Positions 1 to 8,468 of a DNA stretch of 64,000 nt are shown piece after piece (position 1 is the stretch's first letter; each line of letters opens with the position of its first letter). This stretch comes from Clostridiales bacterium (GTDB lineage Bacteria; Bacillota; Clostridia; Oscillospirales; Oscillospiraceae). The position numbers were made by a program, and so were the translations under genes. The stretch is taken from contig CABIYX010000001.1 of assembly GCA_902363045.1 (NCBI GenBank), forward strand, positions 23,737-87,736, written 5' to 3'. The notes below the pieces were generated by a model. The model was given only the letters and a program-made list of their open reading frames with translations, did no database searches and was not told the origin of the DNA.

Positions 1-459
1 GAGCGCTTCATCCGGGAGTACGCCGATCCGATCCTGCGGGTGTGCGCCGCGTATTCCTTGGGACGCGCCGATGCTCAGGACATCTGCCAGGACATTTTCC
101 TCACCCTGCTGGAGAGGGAGCAGGCATTTCAAGGTCCGGAGCACGAGCGGGCCTTTATTCTGCGCTGTGCCATCAACGCCTGCAAGGATCTGCTGAAAAG
201 CAGCCGCCTCCGCCGCACCGCGCCTCTGGAGGAGGCGGAGCGGGTTGCCGCCCCCGCGTCCGGGGAGGTCCATGAGGTCTGGCAGGCGGTGGAGCGGCTC
301 CCGGCCCGGGAGCGGATCCTGGTCTATCTGTTTTATTGTGAGGGCTACGGCCTGGAGGAGGCCGCTGGAATGTGCGGCTGCTCCTACGCCGCCGCCCGCC
401 AGCGGCTGAGCCGGGCCAGAAAGCGGCTGAGGTCAGAATTGGAGGTGTACGATGGCTGA
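1..459 (+). CDS. RNA polymerase sigma factor, sigma-70/ECF type (5' end cut by window)
   Basis: The reading frame is open from base 1, so the N-terminus lies outside the window. The visible part contains a region 2-like stretch (GRADAQDICQDIFLTLLERE, then AFILRCAINACKDLL) and a C-terminal region 4 helix-turn-helix (LPARERILVYLFYCEGYGLEEAAGMCGCSYAAARQRLSRARKRLR). This order is typical of ECF sigma factors. The gene overlaps the next one by 8 bases, which indicates translational coupling with its likely membrane-bound partner. The target promoters cannot be inferred. Family assignment is firm; the exact start is unknown. Confidence 0.9.
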   Translation, partial: ERFIREYADPILRVCAAYSLGRADAQDICQDIFLTLLEREQAFQGPEHERAFILRCAINACKDLLKSSRLRRTAPLEEAERVAAPASGEVHEVWQAVERLPARERILVYLFYCEGYGLEEAAGMCGCSYAAARQRLSRARKRLRSELEVYDG

Positions 460-1636
460 CTGGAACCATTCCTTTGATTACTTTGCATTCACACCGGAAG
501 AAAAGGAACAGCTGACAGACCGCCTGCGGCAGGCGGCAGAACAGGAGGAGCGTATGAAGGAGCCAACAAAACGGATCATCCGTCACACCGGGCGCCGGCT
601 TCTGATCGGGGCCGGGGCGGCGGCCGCGCTGACCATGGGGACCCTGGCGGCCACGGTGGGGGGCGGCCTGCTGGGCTATTTTGAGGCCCGGACCCCCGAG
701 GATCAGGGGGTTCTGGAGGATGGCATCTACCGGCTGGACCGCAGCGAAAGTTGGAACGGCTGGACGGTGGCCCTCACCGACTGTGTAGGGGATGACGCCA
801 ACAGCTATGTGTGGGTGGAGGTGACCGCCCCGGAGGGGACGGTGCTCTGTCCCCCGGAGGACGGACAGTTTTGCTCTGGCTACACTATGAGAACGGCGGA
901 GGAGTATTCCGGCAGCAGCATTACGTCCATTCCGGACGATGACCCCGGAGATGAGCGCATCTCCTTCTGCCTGGAGCTGACCGCACTGCAAGGGACGCTG
1001 CGGGGGCGGACTGTGGATCTCACGCTGGACCCCATCGTGGACTGCTGGTGGAGCGATCCAGGGACCGACCGGGCGGTGCTCCACGAGGGGGATGTGACCG
1101 GGGCCATCAAGGACCACACATGGGTTTTTGAGGATGTGGCTTTGAATTACCCGGACCAGGCGGTCCGGTTGGATCTTGATGTGGACATCCCGTATCGGGA
1201 CGGGACCGCCACGCTGACCGGGCTTGAGATCACCCCGCTGACCGCCACGGTACGCATCGAGGGGGGCTCCTGCTACGACCACCATGGCCGCTCGGAGGCC
1301 CAGCCTCGGGAGCACGCCGGGGAGATTGTGATCGATGCCGGACAGGCGGGCTCCATCACCATCACGGACGACCCTGCGGAGGACATCAGCACTTGGTTTG
1401 AATGTTGGGACGCGCTGGAGGCGGTTTTAGTGATGAAGGATGGCACGAGCCTGCCGCTGACACAGCTCAACGGAGGCAGCAGCTGTGAGGATGGGGTCAG
1501 CAATGATCTCTATGAGGGTGTGCCCTATGTGGAGAAGCGGGTCCGGTACGCCGAAACCGGCAATCCCCGTGTCATCGACCCCAGCCAGGTGGATCATATT
1601 CTGGTGTGTGGCGTGCGGGTGGAGCTGCCCGATTGA
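452..1636 (+). CDS. DUF4179-like membrane protein, putative anti-sigma partner
   Basis: A 394-residue protein with a short cytoplasmic N-terminus (about 1-45), one membrane segment (about 50-75, rich in Ala, Gly and Leu) and a large extracytoplasmic beta-rich domain. Clostridial proteins of this build are annotated as DUF4179 and sit directly after ECF sigma genes. The start ATG overlaps the end of the sigma gene. By analogy it would hold the sigma factor at the membrane and release it on an external signal; no zinc-binding HxxxCxxC anti-sigma motif is visible in the N-terminus, so the sequestration mechanism is inferred. A strong terminator follows. Confidence 0.7.
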   Translation: MADWNHSFDYFAFTPEEKEQLTDRLRQAAEQEERMKEPTKRIIRHTGRRLLIGAGAAAALTMGTLAATVGGGLLGYFEARTPEDQGVLEDGIYRLDRSESWNGWTVALTDCVGDDANSYVWVEVTAPEGTVLCPPEDGQFCSGYTMRTAEEYSGSSITSIPDDDPGDERISFCLELTALQGTLRGRTVDLTLDPIVDCWWSDPGTDRAVLHEGDVTGAIKDHTWVFEDVALNYPDQAVRLDLDVDIPYRDGTATLTGLEITPLTATVRIEGGSCYDHHGRSEAQPREHAGEIVIDAGQAGSITITDDPAEDISTWFECWDALEAVLVMKDGTSLPLTQLNGGSSCEDGVSNDLYEGVPYVEKRVRYAETGNPRVIDPSQVDHILVCGVRVELPD

Positions 1637-1690
1637 AGGATCTGCTGAAAAGTGCTGGTCACAGTTCGAGGCAGGGAAACAACACATTAA

Positions 1691-1731
1691 AAAATGCTGG
1701 GAGCCTTGAATCAAGAGGCTCCCGGCATTTT
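1691..1731 (+). terminator. Rho-independent terminator after the sigma/anti-sigma pair
   Basis: A long near-perfect hairpin with arms AAAATGC..GGGAGCCTT and AAGGCTCCC..GCATTTT and a five-base loop region. The flanking A and T tracts make it usable from both directions. Confidence 0.85.
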
Positions 1732-1744
1732 GCGTTCCGTTTAG

Positions 1745-1847
1745 ATTGGAAGGTCTGTTTGGAGACAGATCCTCACGTCTCTCCAAACGGAATCCGCTGC
1801 GCTGGGCTGCCGTTTGGGGCCGCCTGCGGCGGCTCACACTTCCTTTA
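1745..1847. repeat. String of short hairpins (gene-free)
   Basis: Contains an inverted pair GTTTGGAGA / TCTCCAAAC (about 1760-1790) and a perfect hairpin GCCGCC-TGC-GGCGGC (about 1820-1834). No convincing gene. It resembles the hairpin strings at 3206-3289 and 7827-7958, each next to a copied gene end. Confidence 0.55.
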
Positions 1848-1883
1848 GTGGGCCGCTGGATGGTGCCCAGGGTGCGCATCTTT
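1848..1883 (-). pseudogene. lepA 3'-end fragment (diverged copy)
   Basis: Read on the minus strand this stretch encodes KMRTLGTIQRPT, close to the LepA C-terminal [15 protein letters not shown] encoded at about 3350-3400 and again at 3080-3155. About 31 of 36 bases match the copy at 3111-3146. It has no start or stop of its own and is joined directly to an mnmE-like fragment on the other strand. It is interpreted as a scattered gene-tail copy. Chance similarity is unlikely but the match is short. Confidence 0.6.
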
Positions 1884-1985
1884 ACCGACGTGGAAGAGGC
1901 CATCTCCGCCCTGGGAGAGCTGACGGGCCAGTCGGTGCGGTAGGATGTGACCGCCCGGATTTTCCAGCGGTTCTGCGTGGGAAAG
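1881..1985 (+). pseudogene. mnmE (trmE) 3'-end fragment
   Basis: The plus frame reads FTDVEEAISALGELTGQSVR, a TAG stop (1941-1943), then DVTARIFQRFCVGK. This matches the end of the tRNA-modification GTPase MnmE, whose C-terminus is typically ALGEITG...LLDRIFSxFCIGK with a conserved cysteine. Only the last ~35 codons are present, broken by one in-frame stop and lacking the usual stop after the final Lys. The parent mnmE gene is not in this window. The fragment runs into the upstream region of the XRE gene at 2055. Confidence 0.75.
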
Positions 1986-2054
1986 CAGGATTCAACCACA
2001 GGTTGCTTGCCAAAATGGCTCCGGCGGGCTAAGCTAGAGGCGAGAGGTGAGGCC

Positions 2055-2981
2055 ATGGACGCCCAAAAGACGGGGACGCTGATCGCTCAGGCCCGGCGGG
2101 AGAGGGGCCTGACCCAGAAGGAGCTCTCCCAGGCCCTCCATGTGTCCGCCCAGGCGGTGAGCAAGTGGGAGCGGGGCTTGAATTTTCCCGACCTGTCCCT
2201 GCTGGAGCCCCTGGGGGACTGCCTGGGGCTGACGGTGTCGGAGCTGCTGTCAGGACAGCGGGGCGGGGAGCCCAGAGAAGAGCTGCTGCTGGACTCCCTG
2301 CGGCTGCTTATGGGCCAGGCAGGGCGGAAGCTGCGCCGGTGGCGGAGGCTGGCCCAGGTCTGCCTGGGAGTGCTGCTGGCCCTGGCCCTGGGGGCGGGGT
2401 TCTGGTTTGTCAAGAACCACACCGAACTGCTGCCCCGGCCGGACACAGAGATTACCCCACAAGAACTCTCAAACCGGGAGTACTTGGCGGCGGAAGCGGC
2501 GGGGAACTCCAGCGTGTACCTCTTTGATCTGGCGGTGGCAGACGGGGCCAGGCATTATCAAGTCCAGATGGAGCTGTGGACGCAGGAGGGGCTGGTCCGG
2601 ACATGGCCGGCCGCGGAGGCATACGACCCCACTGCGCCCCGGCATCAGATGCTAGGGTTCTCTTATCAGAAGGGGGAAGAGCAGTCCACCATGGAACTGG
2701 TGGTCTCCACGGACCTGGGGACCTGGCAGACCACGCTGGAGGGAGTTCCTGACCTGAACTTGGGGCATTTGATGAGTGTGCTGGACGAGAGATGCGAGGC
2801 GGACCCGGAGCATGGAGCGGTGCTGGCCTGCTGGGCTCTCGCGGCAGAGGGCGGGGTGACCCTGAAGCCTGATGGCGGGCAGACTATTATCTGGAGCACG
2901 CCCGGCTGGACGGGGGCGGTGGAGAAGCCCCAGGTTCTGGAGGGGGAACGCTTCCTCCTCCTGCGGCTGACCATCTCATAG
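2055..2981 (+). CDS. XRE-family regulator with membrane anchor and extracytoplasmic domain
   Basis: A 308-residue protein. Residues about 8-62 form a Cro/CI-type helix-turn-helix (LIAQARRERGLTQKELSQAL, then VSAQAVSKWERG). A single membrane helix follows at about 98-118 (VCLGVLLALALGAGFWFV), then an unrecognised extracytoplasmic domain. This layout suggests a membrane-tethered DNA-binding sensor. The ATG at 2055 was chosen because it has GAGGTGA just upstream and the helix-turn-helix starts right after it; the frame is open further upstream only because of the mnmE fragment. A strong terminator follows. Confidence 0.8.
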   Translation: MDAQKTGTLIAQARRERGLTQKELSQALHVSAQAVSKWERGLNFPDLSLLEPLGDCLGLTVSELLSGQRGGEPREELLLDSLRLLMGQAGRKLRRWRRLAQVCLGVLLALALGAGFWFVKNHTELLPRPDTEITPQELSNREYLAAEAAGNSSVYLFDLAVADGARHYQVQMELWTQEGLVRTWPAAEAYDPTAPRHQMLGFSYQKGEEQSTMELVVSTDLGTWQTTLEGVPDLNLGHLMSVLDERCEADPEHGAVLACWALAAEGGVTLKPDGGQTIIWSTPGWTGAVEKPQVLEGERFLLLRLTIS

Positions 2982-2998
2982 AAATCGAACAGGCGGAA

Positions 2999-3036
2999 CA
3001 ATCGGGAGGCGGCTGACAGCCGCCTCCCGATTGCTG
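2999..3036. terminator. Bidirectional terminator
   Basis: Perfect 15-base-pair stem CAATCGGGAGGCGGC / GCCGCCTCCCGATTG with a five-base loop, between the XRE gene (+) and the lepA side (-). Confidence 0.85.
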
Positions 3037-3079
3037 TTTCAATTTTGGGGTTCTGGGAGAGCAAAGGGGCATACTCCGC

Positions 3080-3155
3080 TTACTCTTCGTCCAGCTTGAG
3101 AACGGCCTCGGTGGGCAGCTGGACGGTGCCCAGAGTACGCATTTTCTTCTTGCCT
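3080..3155 (-). pseudogene. Duplicated lepA 3' end
   Basis: On the minus strand this encodes [23 protein letters not shown] followed by TAA, a copy of the LepA C-terminus with a short in-frame deletion relative to the real gene ([11 protein letters not shown]). It lies downstream of lepA, separated from the true gene end by a run of four hairpins (3206-3289). Upstream of the fragment the frame is not LepA, so no whole protein can be made. Confidence 0.85.
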
Positions 3156-3205
3156 GCTCCCCGTCAAACAAGTTTGCCGGGGGTCCCAAGTGGTTTTAAA
3201 TGCTC

Positions 3206-3289
3206 GGGCGAAGTGAATTCGCCCTGCGCCAAGGTTTTGCCTTTGGCAAAACGCTTGTACGGCGCAATGCGCCGCCCCGCCGTGCGGGG
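3206..3289. repeat. String of four perfect hairpins downstream of lepA
   Basis: Four hairpins in a row: GGGCGAA-N5-TTCGCCC (3206-3224), TTTTGCC-TTT-GGCAAAA (3235-3251), GGCGCAATGCGCC (3261-3273) and CCCCGC-CGT-GCGGGG (3275-3289). They lie between lepA and the duplicated lepA tail. No T tract follows them, so they do not look like simple terminators. Confidence 0.75.
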
Positions 3290-3319
3290 TGGAAGGCAGA
3301 AGAAAATGCCGTTACTCCT

Positions 3320-5128
<1,809 letters not shown>

Positions 5129-5281
5129 AAAACAGAAAACCTCCTTAGGAAAATCCACCCGGGCCCCATCGCAGATGGGGCGCGCCGGATGGCGCGTTAT
5201 AAAATCAAATGAATGGGGCCCCCGAAACGCCCCAGGTGTTTTGGGGAGAGGAGGGATGGCGAAATGACTGAGAGACCGGCG

Positions 5282-5371
5282 TCAGACGGCCGCGAAGGAT
5301 ATGGAGCCCATCCCGACGAGGTCGATATGTGCAATGATGCTGAAATTGCGGATTTTGGATTGATCGGTCAT
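5282..5371 (-). pseudogene. Truncated lepA 5'-end copy / possible 29-residue leader peptide (unit B)
   Basis: Preceded by the same AAGGAGG site as lepA, this frame encodes [17 protein letters not shown], identical to the LepA N-terminus, then a different tail (LVGMGSISFAAV) and TGA. It could be translated as a 29-residue leader upstream of lepA or be a non-functional duplication scar. It lacks the P-loop, so it has no GTPase function. Confidence 0.7.
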
Positions 5372-5525
5372 AAAACAGAAAACCTCCTTAGGAAAATCCA
5401 CCCGGGGCCCCATCGCAGATGGGGCGCGCCGGATGGCGCGTTATAAAATCAAATAAATGGGGTCCCCGAAATGCCCCAGGCGTTTTGGGGAGAGGAGGGA
5501 TGGCGAAATGACTGAGAGACCAGCG

Positions 5526-5615
5526 TCAGACGGCCGCGAAGGATATGGAGCCCATCTCGACAAGGTCGATGTGTGCGATGATGGAAAAATTTCGAGTCTT
5601 ACTCTGATCTGTCAT
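5526..5615 (-). pseudogene. Truncated, diverged lepA 5'-end copy / possible leader peptide (unit C)
   Basis: Encodes [17 protein letters not shown] followed by LVEMGSISFAAV and TGA, again 29 residues, with an AGGAGG-like site upstream. The peptide is almost the same as in lepA but many codons differ at silent positions, for example GACAGATCAGAGTAAG against GACCGATCAATCCAAA. This points to an older or imported lepA copy rather than a recent slip, or to selection on the peptide. Confidence 0.65.
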
Positions 5616-5620
5616 TCAAA

Positions 5621-5842
5621 AGGCCTCCTTGGAATCGAATGGCGTAGGGCAGGGGCTTGCCCCTGCCGCTCTATCGGGCTTTCTCCTGTGTCGGCGGCCG
5701 GGCAGAGTCCTCCTATCCTCCTATTAGGGGGAAATATCCAGCGAAGCGAGACAAAGGGGGGGAGGGACCAAGCCCCACCCTGCCAAATCTTCCTACATAG
5801 GCTCATTCTGCATTCCTGCATTTCTGCATTCTGCACTACTCG
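5621..5842. other. Gene-free spacer with one perfect hairpin
   Basis: Contains the hairpin GGCAGGGG-CTTG-CCCCTGCC (about 5648-5667), G-rich tracts, and short direct repeats of TGCATT (about 5806-5838) just after the end of the XRE gene. No convincing coding sequence. Confidence 0.5.
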
Positions 5843-6547
5843 TTACTTCCCCTTCCGTCCCTCCATCAGGTGGTTGATCCGCTCCCCAGAGTTGTGGATC
5901 AACTGGAGCATGGACTGGTACAGCACCGGGTAGTCCCGGGCCAGGGCGGCGTGGTCCATCTCCGGCATCCGGCCCTTCTCCTTCACATGGGCTGCCAGGG
6001 CGTCTGTCAGCTCCACCTCGCTCATGTGCAGGTCGGCGTCGGCCAGGCCGGCCATAAAGTGCCGCTGGGAGACGGAGAAAAAGTCCGGATTGTTGGCGGG
6101 GTTGGCGTGGTACAGGTGGCGGTACACCTGGTACAGGGCGGTGGACAGATAGTTCGACGCCGCCCGGATGGCCTCCCGGCTGCCGGTCTTGCCCAGCAGG
6201 TCAAAGAGCATCCCGACAGAATTGACCAGCAGCTTTTTGGACAGCAGAGCCAGCACGGAGCCCCGCATGGAGTTGTCCTTTTCATCGCTGATGTCGTAGA
6301 GCTCCTCGGTTCCGATGGTGGTGCCGTCCCTGGTCAGGGTCCGGCCCAGCAGATAGTCGGCGGAGACGCCGTAGTAGTCGCAGGCCTTGACCACGAAGGC
6401 CAGCCCCGGCTCCCGGATCCCGTTCTCATAGTGGGACAGCAGGGCCTGCGAAATGCCCAGTACGCCGGCGGCGGTGCGCTGGCTGACGCCCTTTTCCTGC
6501 CGCAGCAGCGACAGGGTGCGGGAAAATTCTGCGTTCAAATTTCTCAC
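5843..6547 (-). CDS. XRE-family transcriptional regulator
   Basis: A 234-residue protein. Residues 5-65 form a Cro/CI-type helix-turn-helix (LSLLRQEKGVSQRTAAGVLG, then ISQALLSHYENG) ending with YYGVSADYLLGR, a common ending of this domain. The remaining ~165 residues are helical and not recognised. The start is GTG at 6547; a TTG three codons later is an alternative. It is transcribed away from pta with a shared ~220-base promoter region. The genes it controls are unknown. Confidence 0.85.
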   Translation of the reverse strand: MRNLNAEFSRTLSLLRQEKGVSQRTAAGVLGISQALLSHYENGIREPGLAFVVKACDYYGVSADYLLGRTLTRDGTTIGTEELYDISDEKDNSMRGSVLALLSKKLLVNSVGMLFDLLGKTGSREAIRAASNYLSTALYQVYRHLYHANPANNPDFFSVSQRHFMAGLADADLHMSEVELTDALAAHVKEKGRMPEMDHAALARDYPVLYQSMLQLIHNSGERINHLMEGRKGK

Positions 6548-6564
6548 CTCATACCAGAATCAAT

Positions 6565-6597
6565 ACACTTTGTATAGTATAAACGACCGTATACCTG
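6565..6597 (-). promoter_or_regulatory. Possible promoter/operator of the XRE gene
   Basis: AT-rich stretch containing TATAGTATAAAC and two GTATAC-like half sites just upstream of the GTG start. XRE regulators often bind such sites in their own promoter. Inferred from composition and position only. Confidence 0.35.
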
Positions 6598-6681
6598 TCG
6601 TAAAGAGCTTTTTGCAAAATTTCAGCGATTTTTTTGGGATGGAGGCCTTCAAAATCTGGCAAAATAGAGGGGTGGTTGCCC

Positions 6682-6710
6682 TTGCATTTCAACATAAAAA
6701 ATGCTACCAT
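6682..6710 (+). promoter_or_regulatory. Putative sigma-A promoter of pta
   Basis: TTGCAT (6682-6687), a 17-base spacer, and TACCAT (6705-6710), about 60 bases upstream of the pta start. The spacing is ideal and the boxes are moderate matches. Confidence 0.45.
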
Positions 6711-6769
6711 AGACCCAGTAAACAGGCGTTTTCAGTCTGAAAGTTCAGTTTTGGAAGGAATGGTTCAGT

Positions 6770-7747
6770 ATGTTCAAGAAGCTCATCGATATTCTGAAGG
6801 CACACCCCCGCAAGATCGTGTTCACAGAGGGAACCGACCCCCGTATCCTGGAGGCCTCCGCCCGCCTGCTGTCCGGTACGTTCCTGACCCCCGTGCTGGT
6901 GGGCAATGAGGAGGCTGTCCGGGCCGCCGCCGAGGACGCCGGCTTCAACATCCGCGGCGCGATCATTGTCGATCCCGAGAACTATGAGAACATGGAGGCC
7001 ATGGTGGCCAAGATGGTGGAGCTGCGCAAGGGCAAGATGACCGAGGACGAGTGCCGCACTGCTCTGAAGAAGGGCAACTACTTCGGCACCATGCTGGTGG
7101 CCATGGGCGAGGCCGACGCCCTGCTGGGCGGCGCGACCTACTCCACCGCCGATACCGTCCGTCCCGCCCTCCAGCTGGTCAAGACCAAGCCGGGTAACAA
7201 GATCGTCTCCTCCTGCTTCATCCTGGTCCGTCCCTCCGCTACCGGCGACAACGATGTGCTGGCCATGGGTGACTGCGCCATCAATATCAAGCCCAGCGAG
7301 GACGAGCTGGTGGAGATCGCCATGGAGACTGCGAAGTGCGCCCAGATCTTCGGCATCGATCCCAAGGTCGCGTTCCTCAGCTACTCCACCTTCGGCTCCG
7401 GCAAGGGCGAGGACGTGGACAAGATGCGCAACGCCTGCGAGAAGGCCAAGGCTGTTATGCCTGAGTTCCCCGTGGATGGTGAGATGCAGTTCGACGCCGC
7501 TGTTTCCCCCCGTGTGGCGCAGACCAAGTGCCCTGACTCCAAGGTGGCCGGCTATGCCAACACCTTCATCTTCCCCGACATCAACGCCGGCAACATCGGC
7601 TACAAGATTGCTCAGCGCCTGGGCAGCTTCGAGGCCTATGGCCCCATCCTGCTGGGCCTGAACGCCCCCATCAACGACCTGTCCCGCGGCTGTAATGCCC
7701 AGGAGGTCTATTCCATGGCCATCATCACTGCCGCCCTGGCGGAGTAA
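6770..7747 (+). CDS. pta: Phosphate acetyltransferase
   Basis: A 325-residue enzyme of the usual short Pta length. It converts acetyl-CoA and phosphate to acetyl phosphate and CoA; with acetate kinase (not in the window) this yields ATP during fermentation. Family signatures include the N-terminal KIVFTEGTDPRILEAS, GGATYSTADTVRPALQ, SCFILV, and the C-terminal region GNIGYKIAQRLG...GPILLGLNAPINDLSRGC. GGAAGGA lies upstream of the ATG. The gene is followed by its own terminator and then by a second copy of its last ~45 coding bases. Confidence 0.95.
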   Translation: MFKKLIDILKAHPRKIVFTEGTDPRILEASARLLSGTFLTPVLVGNEEAVRAAAEDAGFNIRGAIIVDPENYENMEAMVAKMVELRKGKMTEDECRTALKKGNYFGTMLVAMGEADALLGGATYSTADTVRPALQLVKTKPGNKIVSSCFILVRPSATGDNDVLAMGDCAINIKPSEDELVEIAMETAKCAQIFGIDPKVAFLSYSTFGSGKGEDVDKMRNACEKAKAVMPEFPVDGEMQFDAAVSPRVAQTKCPDSKVAGYANTFIFPDINAGNIGYKIAQRLGSFEAYGPILLGLNAPINDLSRGCNAQEVYSMAIITAALAE

Positions 7748-7772
7748 GGGCCGGATCTCCGCAGAAGCTTCG

Positions 7773-7802
7773 GCGGGCCTCAAAAGAGGCCCGCTGTTTT
7801 TT
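7773..7802 (+). terminator. Terminator of pta
   Basis: Stem GCGGGCCTC / GAGGCCCGC with an AAAA loop followed by TGTTTTTT. Confidence 0.9.
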
Positions 7803-7977
7803 ATCATGGCCATGGAATAGACCGGGGCCCCATCTCCGATGGGGCGCGCGCAGCGCGTGCAAGCGTTTTTCCGTAGGAAAAACCTTGGCGGAGGGGCGGC
7901 TCTGCCACCCTGAGCAATCTAAAAAAACTGGGTTCCCGCAAAATATGTATTTTGCGGGTCTATTCCATGGCCATCAT
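7803..7977. repeat. Hairpin-string element flanked by inverted copies of a pta segment
   Basis: The ends (7803-7823 and 7957-7977) are inverted copies, 20 of 21 bases matching, of a stretch inside the pta 3' end (7705-7725). Between them are consecutive hairpins: GCCCCATC-TCC-GATGGGGC (7827-7845), a GCGCGC/GCGCG pair, GTTTTTCC-GTA-GGAAAAAC (7865-7883), and CCCGCAAAATA-TG-TATTTTGCGGG (7935-7958). No gene is encoded. The whole could fold into one large multi-branched structure. Confidence 0.75.
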
Positions 7978-8015
7978 CACCGCCGCCCTGGCGGAGTAAG
8001 GGCCGGATCTCCGCA
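7957..8015 (+). pseudogene. Duplicated pta 3' end
   Basis: A 59-base copy of 7705-7763, with one mismatch, covering the last codons, the TAA stop and the following GGGCCGGATCTCCGCA. It is separated from the gene by the hairpin-string element. It has no start. Confidence 0.9.
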
Positions 8016-8023
8016 CAGCCTTC

Positions 8024-8055
8024 CATCATGCCTCTTATGAGGCCTGATGTTTTGA
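8024..8055 (+). terminator. Terminator-like hairpin after the copied pta end
   Basis: Stem CATCATGCCTC / GAGGCCTGATG with one mismatch and a TTAT loop, followed by TTTT. It occupies the same place after the copied stop codon as the true pta terminator does after the gene, but with a different sequence. Confidence 0.6.
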
Positions 8056-8205
8056 TTTCAAGGCCTCTGTGCCGCCACATTTCAAAAAACTTTCCCATCG
8101 GTGTACAAAATTCGGCACATATCCGTGGTTGTCCCGCATATAGTAGTCTGTATGCCGGCAAAACAGGCCGGGTCCAGATGAAATATAAACACGGAGGAAT
8201 GACCC

Positions 8206-8316
8206 ATGGATGACAATGCAGTACGGACGATCACACCGGAGGAGGCGCAGCGCGCGCCCCGGGATTTGGACGACCTGATTTTTCAGGGGGAGCCATGGTG
8301 GGTGAGTGACCGCTGA
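8206..8316 (+). CDS. Small hypothetical protein (36 residues)
   Basis: ATG at 8206 with GGAGG nine bases upstream opens a frame of 36 codons ending in TGA. The product is acidic in its second half (RDLDDLIFQGEPWW). No family recognised. The good ribosome binding site is the main support. It stands alone between the pta tail copy and the convergent ftsH gene. Confidence 0.45.
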   Translation: MDDNAVRTITPEEAQRAPRDLDDLIFQGEPWWVSDR

Positions 8317-8426
8317 AGATCCACCTGCCGCGAACGCCGCGCCGGGTTGGAGCGGCGGATGGGGTGACCAGGCCGAAGGAGATTCAGTCTTTGGCGTCAC
8401 GATATTCTGACCTTTGGCCGATGCAG

Positions 8427-8466
8427 AAAATCGGGCGGTCCGCAGTAAGGCGGACTGCCCGATTTT
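8427..8466 (-). terminator. Terminator of ftsH
   Basis: Hairpin AAAATCGGGC-GGTCCGC / GCGGACTGCCCGATTTTT, just after the ftsH stop codon on the minus strand. Confidence 0.85.
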
Positions 8467-8468
8467 TG

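Noticed and set aside
173..1315. A 380-codon open frame on the minus strand
   Set aside because: Opposite the sigma factor and DUF4179-like genes, which are supported by motifs, overlap and a terminator.
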